A DNA stretch of 64,000 nt from NCBI GenBank assembly GCA_025200525.1, contig CM045758.1, positions 170,824,101 through 170,888,100 of the forward strand, given 5' to 3'. A model generated the notes under the pieces. It did not search any database. It saw nothing but the letters and a program-made list of their open reading frames with translations, and was not told where the DNA came from. Within the stretch, counting starts at the first letter, position 1, and each line of letters starts with the position of its first letter. The DNA is from Camellia lanceoleosa (lineage: Eukaryota; Streptophyta; Magnoliopsida; Ericales; Theaceae). The translations under genes were made by a program, and so were the position numbers. Below, in pieces: positions 1 through 10,945 of this stretch.

Positions 1-200
1 AGGCCGGACCGACGATCAGAAAAGGGGCTCCTCGCCGGCCGTGACCCTCCTCCTCCTCCCCCTATATTTATGCCCCCTCCAGTCCGGTCCTTCCCTTCCC
101 TTCCTCTTCCTCCCTCTTCCTCTCCTCCCTCTTCCTCCCCTCCCCTCCCCTCCCCTCTGGTTCTGCCCCCTCTGGTTCTGCGAAGAGAAGAAGGAGAAAA
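1..200 (-). repeat. CT/GA-rich repeat fragment, family shared with 10946-11358
   Basis: The stretch is almost pure C/T. It shares short landmarks, in inverse orientation, with the MITE at 10946-11358: a CCCCCTCCAGTCCGG block near 71-86 and a CCCCTCTGGTTCTGC block near 156-183. The block also recurs in weaker form near 38420 in the element at 38136-38502. The two short overlapping reading frames here are low-complexity Pro/Leu/Ser runs and are not treated as genes. The left boundary is outside the window. Confidence 0.55.
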
Positions 201-228
201 GCCCCCAAAACGACGTCGTTTTGGGGGC
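201..228. repeat. 28-bp perfect palindrome centred on ACGACGTCGT
   Basis: The segment reads identically on both strands: GCCCCC, then AAAA, CGACGTCG, TTTT and GGGGGC. It lies at the edge of the CT-rich repeat. Palindromes with an ACGACGTCGT core recur in plant DNA; whether this one is part of a transposon end or a protein-binding site cannot be told here. Confidence 0.8.
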
Positions 229-350
229 GACAGGCTTGTGCTACCGACGATCCGGATTCTGGTGGAAATGTCTACTTTTTGCCACAAGAAATGTCATAGA
301 TAAATTTAGGGCATTACGTGGGAAAAGTAATTACCCAATAAATAAATAAA

Positions 351-2277
351 TAAATTGAAGAAATACAATAGTACAAGCTTTTAAATTGCTATCATGTAGA
401 CCCAAAGTCATAGTGTATGTCACTTTTGTCTTGAATTTTGTTTAGTTCACACTATTTTATTCCCATAAAACCCCACTCTCCAAATTTTAATCTAACACTA
501 ACATCAGCCAGCACTACCCTTATCTCCGCCACCCCTCCCTTCCCCTCCACATGCTCCTTGCCTTTTTTACACCCTTCCTCCGCTTGCCCCCACCCTATGC
601 AACCATCCTTGATGCCTCCCCTCCCAGACACCCTCTGCCTTGCCTCGCCTTTTCCCCCATCCCTACCCCTGCATTCCCTTCCACCGCCACCCCTAGCGCC
701 CCCCCCCCCCCCCCCACCCATTTCTCTCACTCTCTCTCTCTCTCTCTCTAAGGAAGGGGAGTCATGGTGGTGGGGAAAGTGAGTTCATGCTGGGGGGGAG
801 GTGCTAATGGCTGGTGATTGGGGCCAGAGCTGGGGAGCAGCAGAAGGTTGCAGCCAACAGTGAAGTTGGCTAGAGGGAAGGTGTGTACAATTTGTCCTTA
901 ATGGTAATTTGTTCAAGGGATGCAATTGTAATTAAAAAAAATCAGAAAATGGTGCGTGCTGAGACAACTTACGGTGTGTAAATAAAAGGTGCCTTGTTAT
1001 TTTTGAAGTTCAATCATTACTTTCCCATATTACCCTTCTTTAAATTTAAACATTTTTCATAAAATAAAATTTTCAGTAAAGTACAGAGGCGTATCTTCAT
1101 AAACTTTATACAAAGATGCTTTCCTTGAACTGTCTATAATCAAATGCCATAGAAAAGTGGTGGGAGGGAGCATAAGCAAATGGATATGTTTGGAACAAAT
1201 GACATGTTTTTAGGGTATTTTAGTAAACATATACAAAATATGCTTTCCATCTTTCCTGTGATTTTGACAAGTTGGATGTGCTTTGTTTTGTCATCATATC
1301 TAATAAATCAGGTAAAAGTATTTTTTCAAAGATTGTCTTAATTTTCTACAATATATTGTAATAGGTTTTAAGCTTTTGCTACCTTTAATTTGCATCATAT
1401 CGAATAAATCAGCTAATATAGTATTTTTTCTCAAATCTAGGTTGTCCTATTTTCTGCAATATATTGCAGTTTCTTTTATGTTGTTGCTATCTTTATTTTG
1501 CATCACCAATGCTAATGTAATAAAGTGAACCATGATTATGCAAAATAAAGTGAATCTTATGATTCATGATTCAATATGATTTGCAATTCACTATTTTAAC
1601 AAAATCATTCATGCTTCGATTCGCAATTGACAACAATGGGGTTACGTGCCACAGGGGAGAGGATAAAATCATCACTCTCTGTTGCATGAATTGGGTGACA
1701 CATCTTGTAACTAGTGATGTTTGAATGTTGCAACAATTCATCCATTCACCTCGAGATAGATGAAAGATGCTTTTTTTGTATTGGAAGTATATGGTAGCAT
1801 TTTTTGTATTCCAGTTTAACAGTTGAAATCCAGAGCTTACTAAATGGCATCCTTATTTTCTGGCCATGAACTCAAGTTATCTAACTGAATTTGATATTGT
1901 ATGTAAGGATTGGTCCTTGTTTACGTGGATGTTGGATGCATTAGCCAGTGACATTTTTCATTTTCATATTTTGTTTGTGCTTATGCTTGTGTTTGTTTTC
2001 ATCTGATTGTTCTCTTTCAACCACCTCCCTATTATCTTCAGGTATTCTCCAAAGCCTGCTGTGATATCTGGGTGCTTGTCTGTTTGATTAGTAGGATTAA
2101 TAGTACCTTGTAATGTTGTCCTTTTGGTGATCTCTGGTCCTTTCTTCCTTCAATTTTAACGTTTTTTTTCAATGCATCTTATACTTATTTCTATTCATAT
2201 AGTTAGTACAAGGCTTAGAGCTGATGATGAGATTGTTCAGATAGCTCAGCATGAGTGTGAATCTGGAGTTTGAAGTA
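351..2277. other. Non-coding AT-rich stretch with microsatellites
   Basis: I see no exon in this stretch. It contains C/T-rich DNA at about 500-720, a run of 17 C at 699-715 and a (CT)n tract at about 729-748. Two imperfect copies of a sequence around CATCATATCTAATAAATCAG / CATCATATCGAATAAATCAG occur at about 1292 and 1394. If the LARP1-like gene downstream extends this far, this would be intron, but no La-motif exon was recognised. Confidence 0.5.
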
Positions 2278-2285
2278 CTCTAATG
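2278..2285. repeat. Target site duplication CTCTAATG (left copy)
   Basis: Eight bases identical to 3976-3983 on the other side of the hAT-like element. Confidence 0.85.
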
Positions 2286-3975
2286 CAATGTTATTAAAGG
2301 CGCGCTTAGGCCCAAGTCCCATCCAGGCCCAAGGTTTGCGCCTTGTAGTTTTCTAGGCCAGGCGACTTCAATAAGGCGTGCCTAGGCGTGTGCCTAGGCT
2401 CAAGTCCCCTCTAGGCCCAGGGTTTGCGCTTTGTAGTGTTTCAGACCAAGCGACTTCGGTAAGGCACACGACTAGTCCAAGGCGTAGTTTGGCCCAAGTC
2501 TTGACGGCTTTTTTTATTGTTGCTTTAATTGGTTTTGTTTAAAATCTAACTATTGATTTAAGATGATGCAGCTACAAAAGATCCCTACTCTTATTACACA
2601 TGCCAATATATTGGGCATTTAACCATAAATCAATGATAAAAGAAAAATTAGCCCTAATTTCTAATCTCCAAAGAACACTTTACTATACTACATGCCTCCA
2701 TTATCCAGTCCAGCAAATCCAAAAAAATTTCACGTTGTCTTTTTTTTTCTCTCTCTTCTTCTTACGTTTCTGTTTCATTCTCTTCTCTTCTCTTCTCTTC
2801 TCTTCTTCTTGTCTACGTTATTGTCTTCTCTACTTTTCTCTATCTTCTTCTTCACATGGCTGTGATGATATTGCCTTCTTCTTCTTCTTCTTCTTCCATC
2901 TTCTTATGCTTATTCTCCAGTCTTCTTTTCTTTCTCATCATTCTTTAGACTGGTCTATGTCCGCCCCCCACTTCTTATTCTTTTTCTCCCCTCTCATTTT
3001 ATTCATGTTTTATGTTAAATTTTGAAATATTGTTCATTTGTCTATGTTAAAATAGTAGTATTTGTTGGTATATATATTTTAAGTGTTTAAGATTTCATTT
3101 TGCTTATGTTGAACCCTAAATTATTTAGTTACATTAAATTATATTTTTTTTTTATGTATAAGATGCGCCTCGCCTTGCACCTTGAGCCTAGTGTCACGGA
3201 CTTAGACTTTGCAAGTCTGTCGTGCGGCCTTAGATGCCTCTCAACCCTCTTGGTTGCACCTAAGTCAGCCTCACCCACTCAACCACACTAACACACGCAG
3301 TTTAGGTGGAAGAATGTCTTCACTATACAAGGTAACATTACAAGTATAGTCATGTACAAGGCTTTACAAGGCTCTCACACTTACACTCACAGGTGCTTCA
3401 ACCTTAGAGCTCTCCTGGATCTCTCCACCCCTAGGACTCTCTAGGTCTCTAGGTCCATCGGTGCCTCCAGCACTCGATGCTTCTAGCACTCGATGCTCTC
3501 TAGCACTCGATACCTTACAAATGAGATCTCTCACCCTTATATAGCCATCCCCCTCCTCAATGGACGGCTAGGGTCATTTTGATCCAAGGGCTACAATCAC
3601 TCATCTAGAACATTCCACTAGAACTATCTAGGACAACTACCCTATCTACTACATTCTAGAACTCTCTATACTAGTGTAGTACATGGTAGGCTTCTCCTAG
3701 CATAATCTAGGACGTTCCAGACCCATCCAGACTCCTCTGGATGCTCCAAGGCTCTTCCACGTTCCGAAATCTTCCAGGCCACTCCGGACCCTTCCGCCAC
3801 GTTCTAGAGGCCTCCAGCATGCTCTAGCCCGTTCTCCAGCCTTCCGGAACCTTCCAGCGCATTTGGCACTCCTCAAATGCAGCTGCTCGTGTCACAGAAT
3901 TCCTGGGGCGTGACACTAGGCCCTACCCTAGGAGACCTTGGTGCCTTGGTGCGCCTATTGCCTTTAATAACATTG
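2286..3975. mobile_element. hAT-like non-autonomous DNA transposon with 8-bp TSD
   Basis: The left end begins CAATGTTATTAAAGGC and the right end is its exact reverse complement, GCCTTTAATAACATTG. Both are flanked by the same 8 bp, CTCTAATG (2278-2285 and 3976-3983), as expected of hAT-superfamily transposition. Subterminal DNA has repeated blocks rich in AGGC/GCGCC, including two similar copies of about 90 bp at 2310-2475. The interior (2700-2930) is a CTTCT-rich tract. No transposase is present. A solo LTR at 3192-3915 is nested inside, so the original element was about 0.96 kb. Confidence 0.85.
3192..3915. mobile_element. Solo LTR (724 bp) nested in the hAT-like element
   Basis: The segment starts TGTCACGGAC and ends GGGGCGTGACA, giving the TG...CA ends and a 7-bp inverted repeat (TGTCACG/CGTGACA) typical of LTRs. 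CTAG flanks both sides, an incomplete (4-bp) target duplication. The interior has C/T-rich repeats around CTAGCACTCGATGC (3470-3510) and CCAGCCTTCC-like blocks (3770-3860). No internal retrotransposon domain adjoins it, so it is best read as the product of LTR-LTR recombination. Orientation was not determined. Confidence 0.75.
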
Positions 3976-4227
3976 CTCTAATGTCTGTGAGTCTAGAATG
4001 AATGACTTTGAAGTATTCTTACATTTGTGGTATTGGCTAGTGAATTGCAAATTAAGTGGGCATAGATTAATTTGATTTCTCTCCTCGTAAGAGTCTTGGA
4101 ACACTTAGTGGGCTTACTGTATAAAATAAGGTAAATGAATTAATGTTTCATCATTACTGGATATCTCATTTTCAGGGTTGCTTTATTTATGTTGATAGGA
4201 TCCTTGGCAATTTTTCTATTTATTTAG

Positions 4228-4447
4228 GCCTCGTTTGGCAAGTGGCATTTTTAGTCAAAAAGTAACTAAAAAGGCTAAAAAACCAACAACCTATACCAAA
4301 AAGTCAAAGATTCTCTTTTCTCTTTACTTTTTGTGCATCTCTCCGTGAAAAGCTTAAAAGTCATCCCAAATATATTAGTTTTTTTAACATCATATTTTAG
4401 CCGAAAAACCAAAAAGTTACTAAAAAAAGCCTGTTCCCAAACGAGGC
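4228..4447. mobile_element. MITE, GCCTCGTTTGG family (copy 1)
   Basis: Terminal inverted repeat GCCTCGTTTGG (4228-4238) and CCAAACGAGGC (4437-4447). The interior carries the family signature AAAAAGTCAAAGATTCTC followed by a CTTTACTTTTTG block. Other copies lie at 12811-13038 and 18852-19050, with diverged relatives at 11788-12810, 32948-33139 and 37115-37256. It sits just upstream of the LARP1-like exon. The flanks are T/A-rich, so the TSD is ambiguous. Confidence 0.8.
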
Positions 4448-4638
4448 TTTATTTTTTAAAGCTTTTGAAGTTTTATCTGTTGCATATTCTCTAGTCTTTA
4501 ATTAAAGCAGGTTTATTAGTTTCATATTTATTGCCGTCTGTGATAATACAGATATGCAACTTATAGCTTGCTCGGCTTCAATTGCAAATTTCTTCTTTAG
4601 CTTTTGATACGGAAGTCATTCCTTGGCTTCTTTTACAG

Positions 4639-4710
4639 GTTATGATTTTGACAGACAACACCCAGTTTATATTGGATGCTGTGCGTGCTTCAAGCCTTGT
4701 GGAAGTGAAG
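4639..4710 (+). CDS. LARP1-family La-related protein, internal exon (end of La motif)
   Basis: This 24-codon exon is preceded by a good acceptor (TTCTTTTACAG) and followed by a GTATAT donor. It reads through LTDNTQFILDAVRASSLVEV, which matches the last helices of the HTH-type La motif in LARP1-type RNA-binding proteins (established family knowledge, recalled without a search). It is phase 0 at both ends and joins directly to the exon at 5783. The upstream part of the La motif is not recognisable in the 4.6 kb before it, so either a very large TE-filled intron separates them or the gene is truncated. LARP1 proteins act in cytoplasmic mRNA stability and translation. Assignment to the LARP1b/1c subgroup is a guess. 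Confidence 0.75.
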
Positions 4711-5782
4711 GTATATTCAAATGTCTACAGAGAATTATATTCACTCAAAGTTCAATGAGTTTTATTTTATTAGTTTTGGTGCTTGCACAATGGTGGAAAG
4801 AAGTGGCTCCATGGCCCCTCCAAAGCTCTGAAAAATATTGCAGTTGTACATAAATTTTGCTCTTATATATCATTCCCCACTGGCTACCAAACTCTCTTGA
4901 ATAGTCGATGTGGAAAACATTGTGAATACACAAAACATTAGAATTGCTGCACTCGACTGAATAGTAAATATAAAAACATTAAACAACAAATACTATAATG
5001 ACACTTAACCAAAAAACACTATAATAACTGAATTCATGTATGAGTGAGCCAAGGCTAAATAATGAAACATAAGGATATCATCAATAGTCAGTATGGCATT
5101 AGTATACCTCTACCATAACAACTCTTCTTTGTTTTTTTTCACCCTTTCTGTATTTGATATGGTTCTGAAAGTTCAAACAGGACTGGGTTTCTTAAATGAA
5201 TTGTGTTTAAAATGGAGCTTTACTTAGATGTTTCGACATGGATCTACAAGAGGTCATCAAAACAATTCATATCATTGGTCTCTCACATAGCATTTTAGTA
5301 TCATTGGATGTGTCTTTGTTAAGTCTTCATTATTCTTTTGTTGTAGTATTTCAGTGCTCTATTTATTGCTTTGTCGAGTCCTAACTTCTCTAGTGCTAGA
5401 TAGATTAGGTTAACTGCTGGAGTGCACATTTATATATATATATATAATGTGGATTGAATAAAATTAACACAATTTTGGTCCTTGCACATAACTTGGTCCT
5501 CTAAGGCCCTGGGATTACTAAGTCAGCTTGGCTTGGTACATATAAACATCAGAGGTTCCCACCTAGTACTTACTCTTATTTTTGCACCTGTGAAACCAAC
5601 CATATAGCTTGCTTATTCAAGGTTACTAATTTTTAAATTAATGACATTATTATTATTATTATTCTTTTTTGAGTGTCGTTATTAAGTCGATTGTGATACC
5701 AAGTTTGTTACCTTTACAAATTGTTGCTTTCTGATTTGTTCATATAGGATGTCTAATTTCTTGTTCCCTTCACGTTTTTCAG

Positions 5783-6049
5783 GATGATAAAGTAAGAAGG
5801 CGTAATGATTGGTTTAGATGGATCATGCCTTCTTCTGTTCAGTTTGCTCCTGTCTCTAGTCCTCAATCCATTGGAAGGTCCAGTCATGACATGCTCGCTG
5901 CCAACATCCAGAGTATGTCATTCGAGGAGATGACAAACAGACAAGGTCAGTCTGAGGCATTCCTAAGCAGATCATTGTCCGGGGATTTGAATATACAGCC
6001 TCAAGCTGGTTCTGAGCGTGCTATTTTAGCACGTACTTCAAGTAAATGA
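5783..6049 (+). CDS. LARP1-family La-related protein, terminal exon
   Basis: An acceptor (CACGTTTTTCAG) precedes DDKVRRRNDWFRWIMP, the basic stretch that follows the La motif in plant LARP1 proteins, then a Ser/Gln-rich tail of about 70 residues ending at TGA. The exon is open from its first base, in frame with the exon at 4639, and has no internal stop, so the 3' end of the gene looks intact. The tail contains an SMSFEEM segment resembling the short conserved C-terminal motif of some plant LARP1 proteins (from memory). Transcript evidence would decide whether the gene is expressed. Confidence 0.75.
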   Translation, partial: DDKVRRRNDWFRWIMPSSVQFAPVSSPQSIGRSSHDMLAANIQSMSFEEMTNRQGQSEAFLSRSLSGDLNIQPQAGSERAILARTSSK

Positions 6050-7440
6050 GAATCATGTGCTATTGCACGGTCTGTCATGATTGGTTTTTGAGAGGGGTGG
6101 AAGTAGGGAGGTGCTTGATGACAGCCACTGTCTTGTGTATTTCTTTGGAGATAATGGTCTTGGTCTTTGGCATGGCGTGATGAAACATGATGTCTCATGG
6201 GGCACATAGACACAAAATTTAAAAGGGAAAATAAAAATGGAAAAACTTATTAAAAATAAAAGAAACTATAAGAGGGGAAAAAAAAACTAGAGATGTTATT
6301 ATGACTTATATAAGGTAGTAAGTAGCAAGAGATTGTTGGGATGTATGTATGATTTTGGTGAGGACCATTGTTGTCTTTTTATTTTCATGGTTATTCATTG
6401 AGACTTCTGTGTTTACTTTTGGGGAATTTTGGTTTTGCTTCCCCTTGCCTGCCCCTCGGCTGTTGTTATCATTGTTATTGTTATTGTTATTGTTTTTATT
6501 TCAATTTCTCTGGGAGTTGGATTACCTCCCATCTTAGGAAGCAAGCATATGAAATAGGGCTAAGTTGGTGGTTGTCTTCGTGGTTGGAGGTGGAAGTATC
6601 GACTTTGGTAGATTTTGGTGGTTGTCTTTGTGGTTGGAGATGGAAGTATTGGGATGCTGCTGGTGGTGGTGTTTATGCCACTATTATTACGTTGTTTGCA
6701 TCGCTATGTACTGAATTAGTTCCCTTTTCTTAATTTTTTAATTTTGTTGCATAATATTTAAAATTGCATTCATGTACATTTTGTTTTCAAGAGCATTTGA
6801 AGGCAACTGCATAAAATGCCCTCAAGACGGCATGTCTTAGTTTTCTGTCTTTAAAATTTGAAGATGTGTAAACTTTGATTTTGTTGGAGTTGAAATTGAT
6901 TTCCAGTTTTATTTACTTTGGACCTACAGTTCAAAATTCAAATTTTATAAAATTTCTTTATACATCCCACTGAATACCAAAATTGTCTTCAATTCTCTCG
7001 AACTCTAAGCCTACTTCCACTGTCATCCCTTTGCCTTGTTGCCACCACCCTGGCCCCAGTCCTCTCCACACCTCCCCCAACAGTCTCTCTCTCGCTCTCA
7101 CCCCCCCGGCCCCGCCGGCAGGGTAGGTGGGGTGGCGAAGGGGGTAGCATAGGGGGTGAAGGGTGACGTGGGGTTGGCAGCGGCAGTCGGAGTTGTCGGT
7201 GGGTGGTGGTTGAAGTAGAGAGAAGGTTAGGGTTAAGATTTGAAAGGCTTATGATGTAGTATTGGTTGAAGTAGAGAGAAGGTTAGGGTTAAGATTTGAA
7301 AGGCTTATGATGTATTGAAATTTTATGATAGGATTGAATTGTAATATATGTATAGTGCGTGTATTACCAGAGGAAGGACCGGAAGAAAAGTGGTGGCAAC
7401 AATTACCGGCACTTTTAGTTCAAAAAAATAAAATAAAAAA
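6050..7440 (+). other. Presumed 3' UTR of the LARP1-like gene, then intergenic
   Basis: Non-coding. The first about 700 bases, including a TTATTG repeat at 6470-6495 and two copies of a GTGGTTGTCTT(C/T)GTGGTTGGAG block at 6567 and 6622, are plausible 3' UTR. Beyond 7000 is a C/G-rich patch, and a near-perfect direct duplication of about 50 bp (GTTGAAGTAGAGAGAAGG..., at about 7209 and 7265). No other gene seen. Confidence 0.4.
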
Positions 7441-7509
7441 CTATTTTATTGAGGGTAAATTACACAATCTCCCCTTGAGTTTTCATGGTTAAGCAATGTT
7501 AGGAATTTT

Positions 7510-8645
7510 AAATAAATTATTAAATATTTTAGATAAGGTAAATTACATTGACACCTCTAAAAATTATGTTTAGTATAGTTTTTTTTCTCATTTTTTGGAA
7601 ATTATATATCTTCCTTCTTAAGGTTTAAAGTTTCATTATAAATTGCTCTTTCTAGCAATTTAATTTTTTTAAATATCAATTTTGCCCTTACTAGGTAAAT
7701 TACATTGACACCTCTCACATTTTAGAAATTACAATCCCCACCTCAAAGTTTAAAGTAGCATTATCAATTGTCCCCTCGGTTCGTATTAGTTGAAAAAAAA
7801 AATTCATTGAAAAAAAATTTTGTTAGTCAAATTTTTAAATTTCTGTTTAAAAACTAACGTAAAATAAAAATTACACTGACACCCCTTAAGGCTTATATTT
7901 ATTACATTCGAAAGATAAAAATTATATAAAAATAATAATTATTTTTTATTTCTTAACCAAATTCATTTTTAATTTTTTAAATTTTTTTCCTAAAAATCAA
8001 ACTATACATAACCTAAGAATCTTTTGAGAAGTCATTTCTTGCGTTGGTAACTTATTTAATTATTTGTTAATTTTACGACATTTTTACCATCTGAGATCTG
8101 TTTGGTAACCATTTCGTTTTCAGTTTTCAATTTATATTTACAAAAATTTTTAAAACTGTTATAAAAACTTGTTTGATAATTTTTTTGTTTATAAATGATT
8201 GTCTCAGTTTGTAAATTTGAGGAAAAAATATAAATTCAAAAAATAAGTTTACGTTGGTTTTTAAACAGAAATTTAAAAATTTGACTAACAAAATTTTTTT
8301 TCCAATTATTTTTTTTTTCCAACTAATACTAATCAATGGGGCAATTGGTAATGCTACTTTAAACCTTGGGGAGGGGATTGTAATTTCTAAAATGTGAAAA
8401 GTGTCAATGTAATTTACTCAGTGGGAGCAAAATTGGTATTTAAAAAAATTAAATTGCTGGAGGGAGTAATCTATAATGAAACTTTAAACCTCAAGAAGGA
8501 GATGTAATTTCCAAAAAGTAAGAGGGGAATTGTAATAAATATAAACCTTAGGAGGTGTCGATGTAATTTACCCTTTTATATAATATTAGCATAGGTGTGT
8601 AATTACTCGCATTATTATATAAAATATTTAATAATTTATTTGATG
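7510..8645. mobile_element. Long foldback (palindromic) element, GGTAAATTACAT type
   Basis: The left arm from about 7540 (GGTAAATTACATTGACACC) is mirrored by the right arm ending about 8575 (reverse complement of the same). The arms are about 320 bp each. Matching internal landmarks include CTTTAAACCTT and CAGAAATTTAAAAATTTGAC against its complement near 7825-7850. An outer pair, TAAATTATTAAATATTTTA (7510-7533) and its complement (8617-8640), suggests the arms extend further. Related in end sequence to the foldbacks at 15642, 20718 and 38628. No coding capacity. Confidence 0.75.
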
Positions 8646-8699
8646 TATCTATCATTTTATTTTAATAAGAAAATATAGGGTAAGCAGTAGTGATATGAT

Positions 8700-9790
8700 T
8701 TCAGTTGTATTGAACTTGCTCTTGCCCGGAAAAACAACTCTTAGAATTCCTCAAATCCCTTCTCTAACTAGCATGTCGGCCATACTACATACTTGTCGCA
8801 AGAGAGCTCCACGAGAATGGAAAACCTCACATTCATGCCATGGTTCAATGCACGAAGAAGATCCAAATCTCCAACAAGAGATTTTTCGATTTCACTAGAA
8901 CCAACTGGAGGATCTATCATCCAAATATAGAAAAATTCCATTCTCCAACAGCAAAAGTTGATAGAATATAAAGAAAGGGGGCGACTTCGTAGAATAGGGA
9001 GAATTTTCATCTAAAAGGAAAAGTCCTTTGAAAAACATAGATGAATTTTAGCGAGGAATACTTACAGAAACAGAAAATGAGGAACAATTCTTTGTACTCT
9101 GCAAAGAAAGATGTCCCACCGATTACGTCACAAAATACCCCAAATTAAAAATATTTTTGACAGATCATTACAAACGAGAGAGGTCCCTATATACTAGCCC
9201 CTTTAATTCATTTCTTTTTTTTTTTAAATGAAGAAGTAAAAAAAATAGACAGAAAATAATATTTTGTTTATAAGTCATAATTTTGTAAAATATGAATTAT
9301 GTCAAGATTATTGTTTCTTTGTTTATAGTGAAGACGACAACGTTAGATTAAGGATACACAAGAATAATATACACGATTTATATACTGACGAAGAACTCTC
9401 CTCTTCCTCTAGTAACAGGATCCGGAACAGCGGCCCAATGTCCCTCTACTTCGAAGGACCCTCAAGAACAGGAAAAATCGCCTGGGCCAAAAGTCTCGGA
9501 TGACACAATTATTTCTCCGACAGAATAAGTTTCAAGGACTATGATCAAGACACCGTCTACAAGGTCGTAGATGACATCAAATACTCGATAGTCCTTACCA
9601 AACTAATGAAAAATTTAGTAGGTTGCTAGAGAGGCTTCCATATATTTGTTAAATTCCAACCAGATCTCACTATTAGAGGAGGGATTCCCTGTATTATATT
9701 AATTAATGGGGACAGTAGTTGGTTAGATGCAATGTCCTAAAAAATAAGAGAATAGTTTGATGTTAATGTAACCATTGTTATGATTAATAA
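8700..9790 (+). pseudogene. Endogenous geminivirus-like Rep remnant
   Basis: This is a fossil of a rolling-circle replication initiator (Rep) of a plant ssDNA virus. Visible in order: a rolling-circle motif II-type segment HIHAM at 8828-8842, the following RFFDF stretch, a linker/oligomerisation-like segment around 9080-9200, and a P-loop-like GPSRTGK at about 9451-9480 in an otherwise intact stretch. The Thr/Ser usually following the P-loop lysine is Ile here. A helicase-core remnant (VVDDIKY, then GGIP near 9675) continues to about 9750. The N-terminal motif I is missing. Several in-frame stops (for example just after 9501, and near 8930-8970) and frame changes inactivate it. It is relic DNA that could not make a working protein. 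Family assignment is by eye from motif order. Confidence 0.75.
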
Positions 9791-9829
9791 AAAAATTTAT
9801 TAATTTTATTTATAAAACCACTCAAACTT

Positions 9830-10279
9830 TTATTTGCTTACTACATTTCCCTTATCATCAACTATTACATCTTGGGTCTCATCACTATTTTTTACATTTA
9901 TTATTACGTTTCGTAAAATATCAAAAAATTCTGCAAAATCCATAACAACTAATCCTCTCCGATCAACTTCTTTTTTTTTAACACCAACCTCCGAAATCGA
10001 TGAACTAGGATCAATATCACTAGTTCCATCACCAACTCTACGTACATCAATCTCAAACAAACTCAGACGACCTCTGCGTTCATGAATAACTAAACCACTT
10101 TTCCCAAAACTTTCTTACAACAAATCTCTTTGTCTCTTCGGTAAACCCATAGACATAGTCCGGGTCAGAATCGGAATGGCCTTGGTTAGAGCACAGTGCC
10201 AAATATCAACATTATCATTAATACATTTTTTAGATAACACAATAATAGATGGAGCCTTCATTTGCGAGTCTTCTGGCAT
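9830..10279 (-). pseudogene. Unidentified ORF convergent with the Rep remnant (possible virion-sense gene)
   Basis: About 150 codons run in one frame from an ATG at 10279 to a TAA at 9830, interrupted by a single TAA near 10117. The product is charged, with an FEIDVRR segment and an acidic Ser-rich tail, and no motif I recognise. It lies tail-to-tail with the Rep remnant about 40 bp away, which is the geminiviral gene arrangement, where complementary- and virion-sense genes converge. It is not recognisable as a coat protein. A movement-protein-like gene, as in some tree-infecting geminiviruses, is a possibility only. It may equally be unrelated host DNA. Confidence 0.4.
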
Positions 10280-10539
10280 GTCACTCGTAAAACATTTGAT
10301 GGAAGAAAGGAATATACTTTTGTAGTGGAATAACTATTGTGATTATATTTTCTGATACCTTATTTCATCCCTCTTTTTCTGTCTAGAAGTGTGACTTTTG
10401 CTCATAAAAGAGCTTAAAGAAGTTAGATTTACCAAGTAGTTAGATCCCTTAGCCCAGGGGGTGGGGAGTTTCTTGCTTAAAGTGAGTGTGAACATGAAAC
10501 CCTAGCCGTCTAATGTGAATATACTTTATATATAGAGGA

Positions 10540-10870
10540 TAGTGATAGAGAGTTATAAAATTAGAGCTCTAATAGGAGCTTTAGTGATGTGATAATAATA
10601 ATAAATAAATAAATAAATAAAGAACAAACAAACAAACAAACAAACTAAAATATCACATCATCATGTAGAAATGATACATTTCTCTAATTTGGAAGCTATA
10701 AAAGAACACTAATGATGTGAAAAATAAAATAAAAATCAAGGTCATAACATCACATCACATGAGACCCACACATCAATTAGAGCTATTAGAACTCTTAATT
10801 TAGAGCTCCTAATCTTTTTTTCGTCGTCATGTGGGACTCATCATTAAAACTCTATTAAAGCTTCCAAACA
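10540..10870. mobile_element. MITE-like repeat with TTAGAGCTC motifs
   Basis: The segment contains repeated AGAGCTC and inverted blocks such as ATTAGAGCTCTAATAGGAGC, ATCACATCA and GGGACTCATCA. The same vocabulary recurs in the cluster at 34830-35960. An (AATA)n/(AAAC)n tract lies at about 10590-10645. Ends and TSD could not be fixed. Confidence 0.5.
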
Positions 10871-10945
10871 TTATTGATATATATATATACATATACTCCA
10901 AACAACAATTTGAATTTGAGACATATTTTCAAAACAGCCGTGATA

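Noticed and set aside
2600..3025. 141-codon plus-strand frame
   Set aside because: Phe/Ser/Leu-rich product of a CTTCT-rich tract inside the hAT-like element.
8580..8592. TAATATTAG near the Rep remnant, one base off a geminiviral origin nonamer
   Set aside because: The DNA is AT-rich and the site lies in the foldback flank; no stem of suitable GC content surrounds it. One mismatch in such DNA means little.
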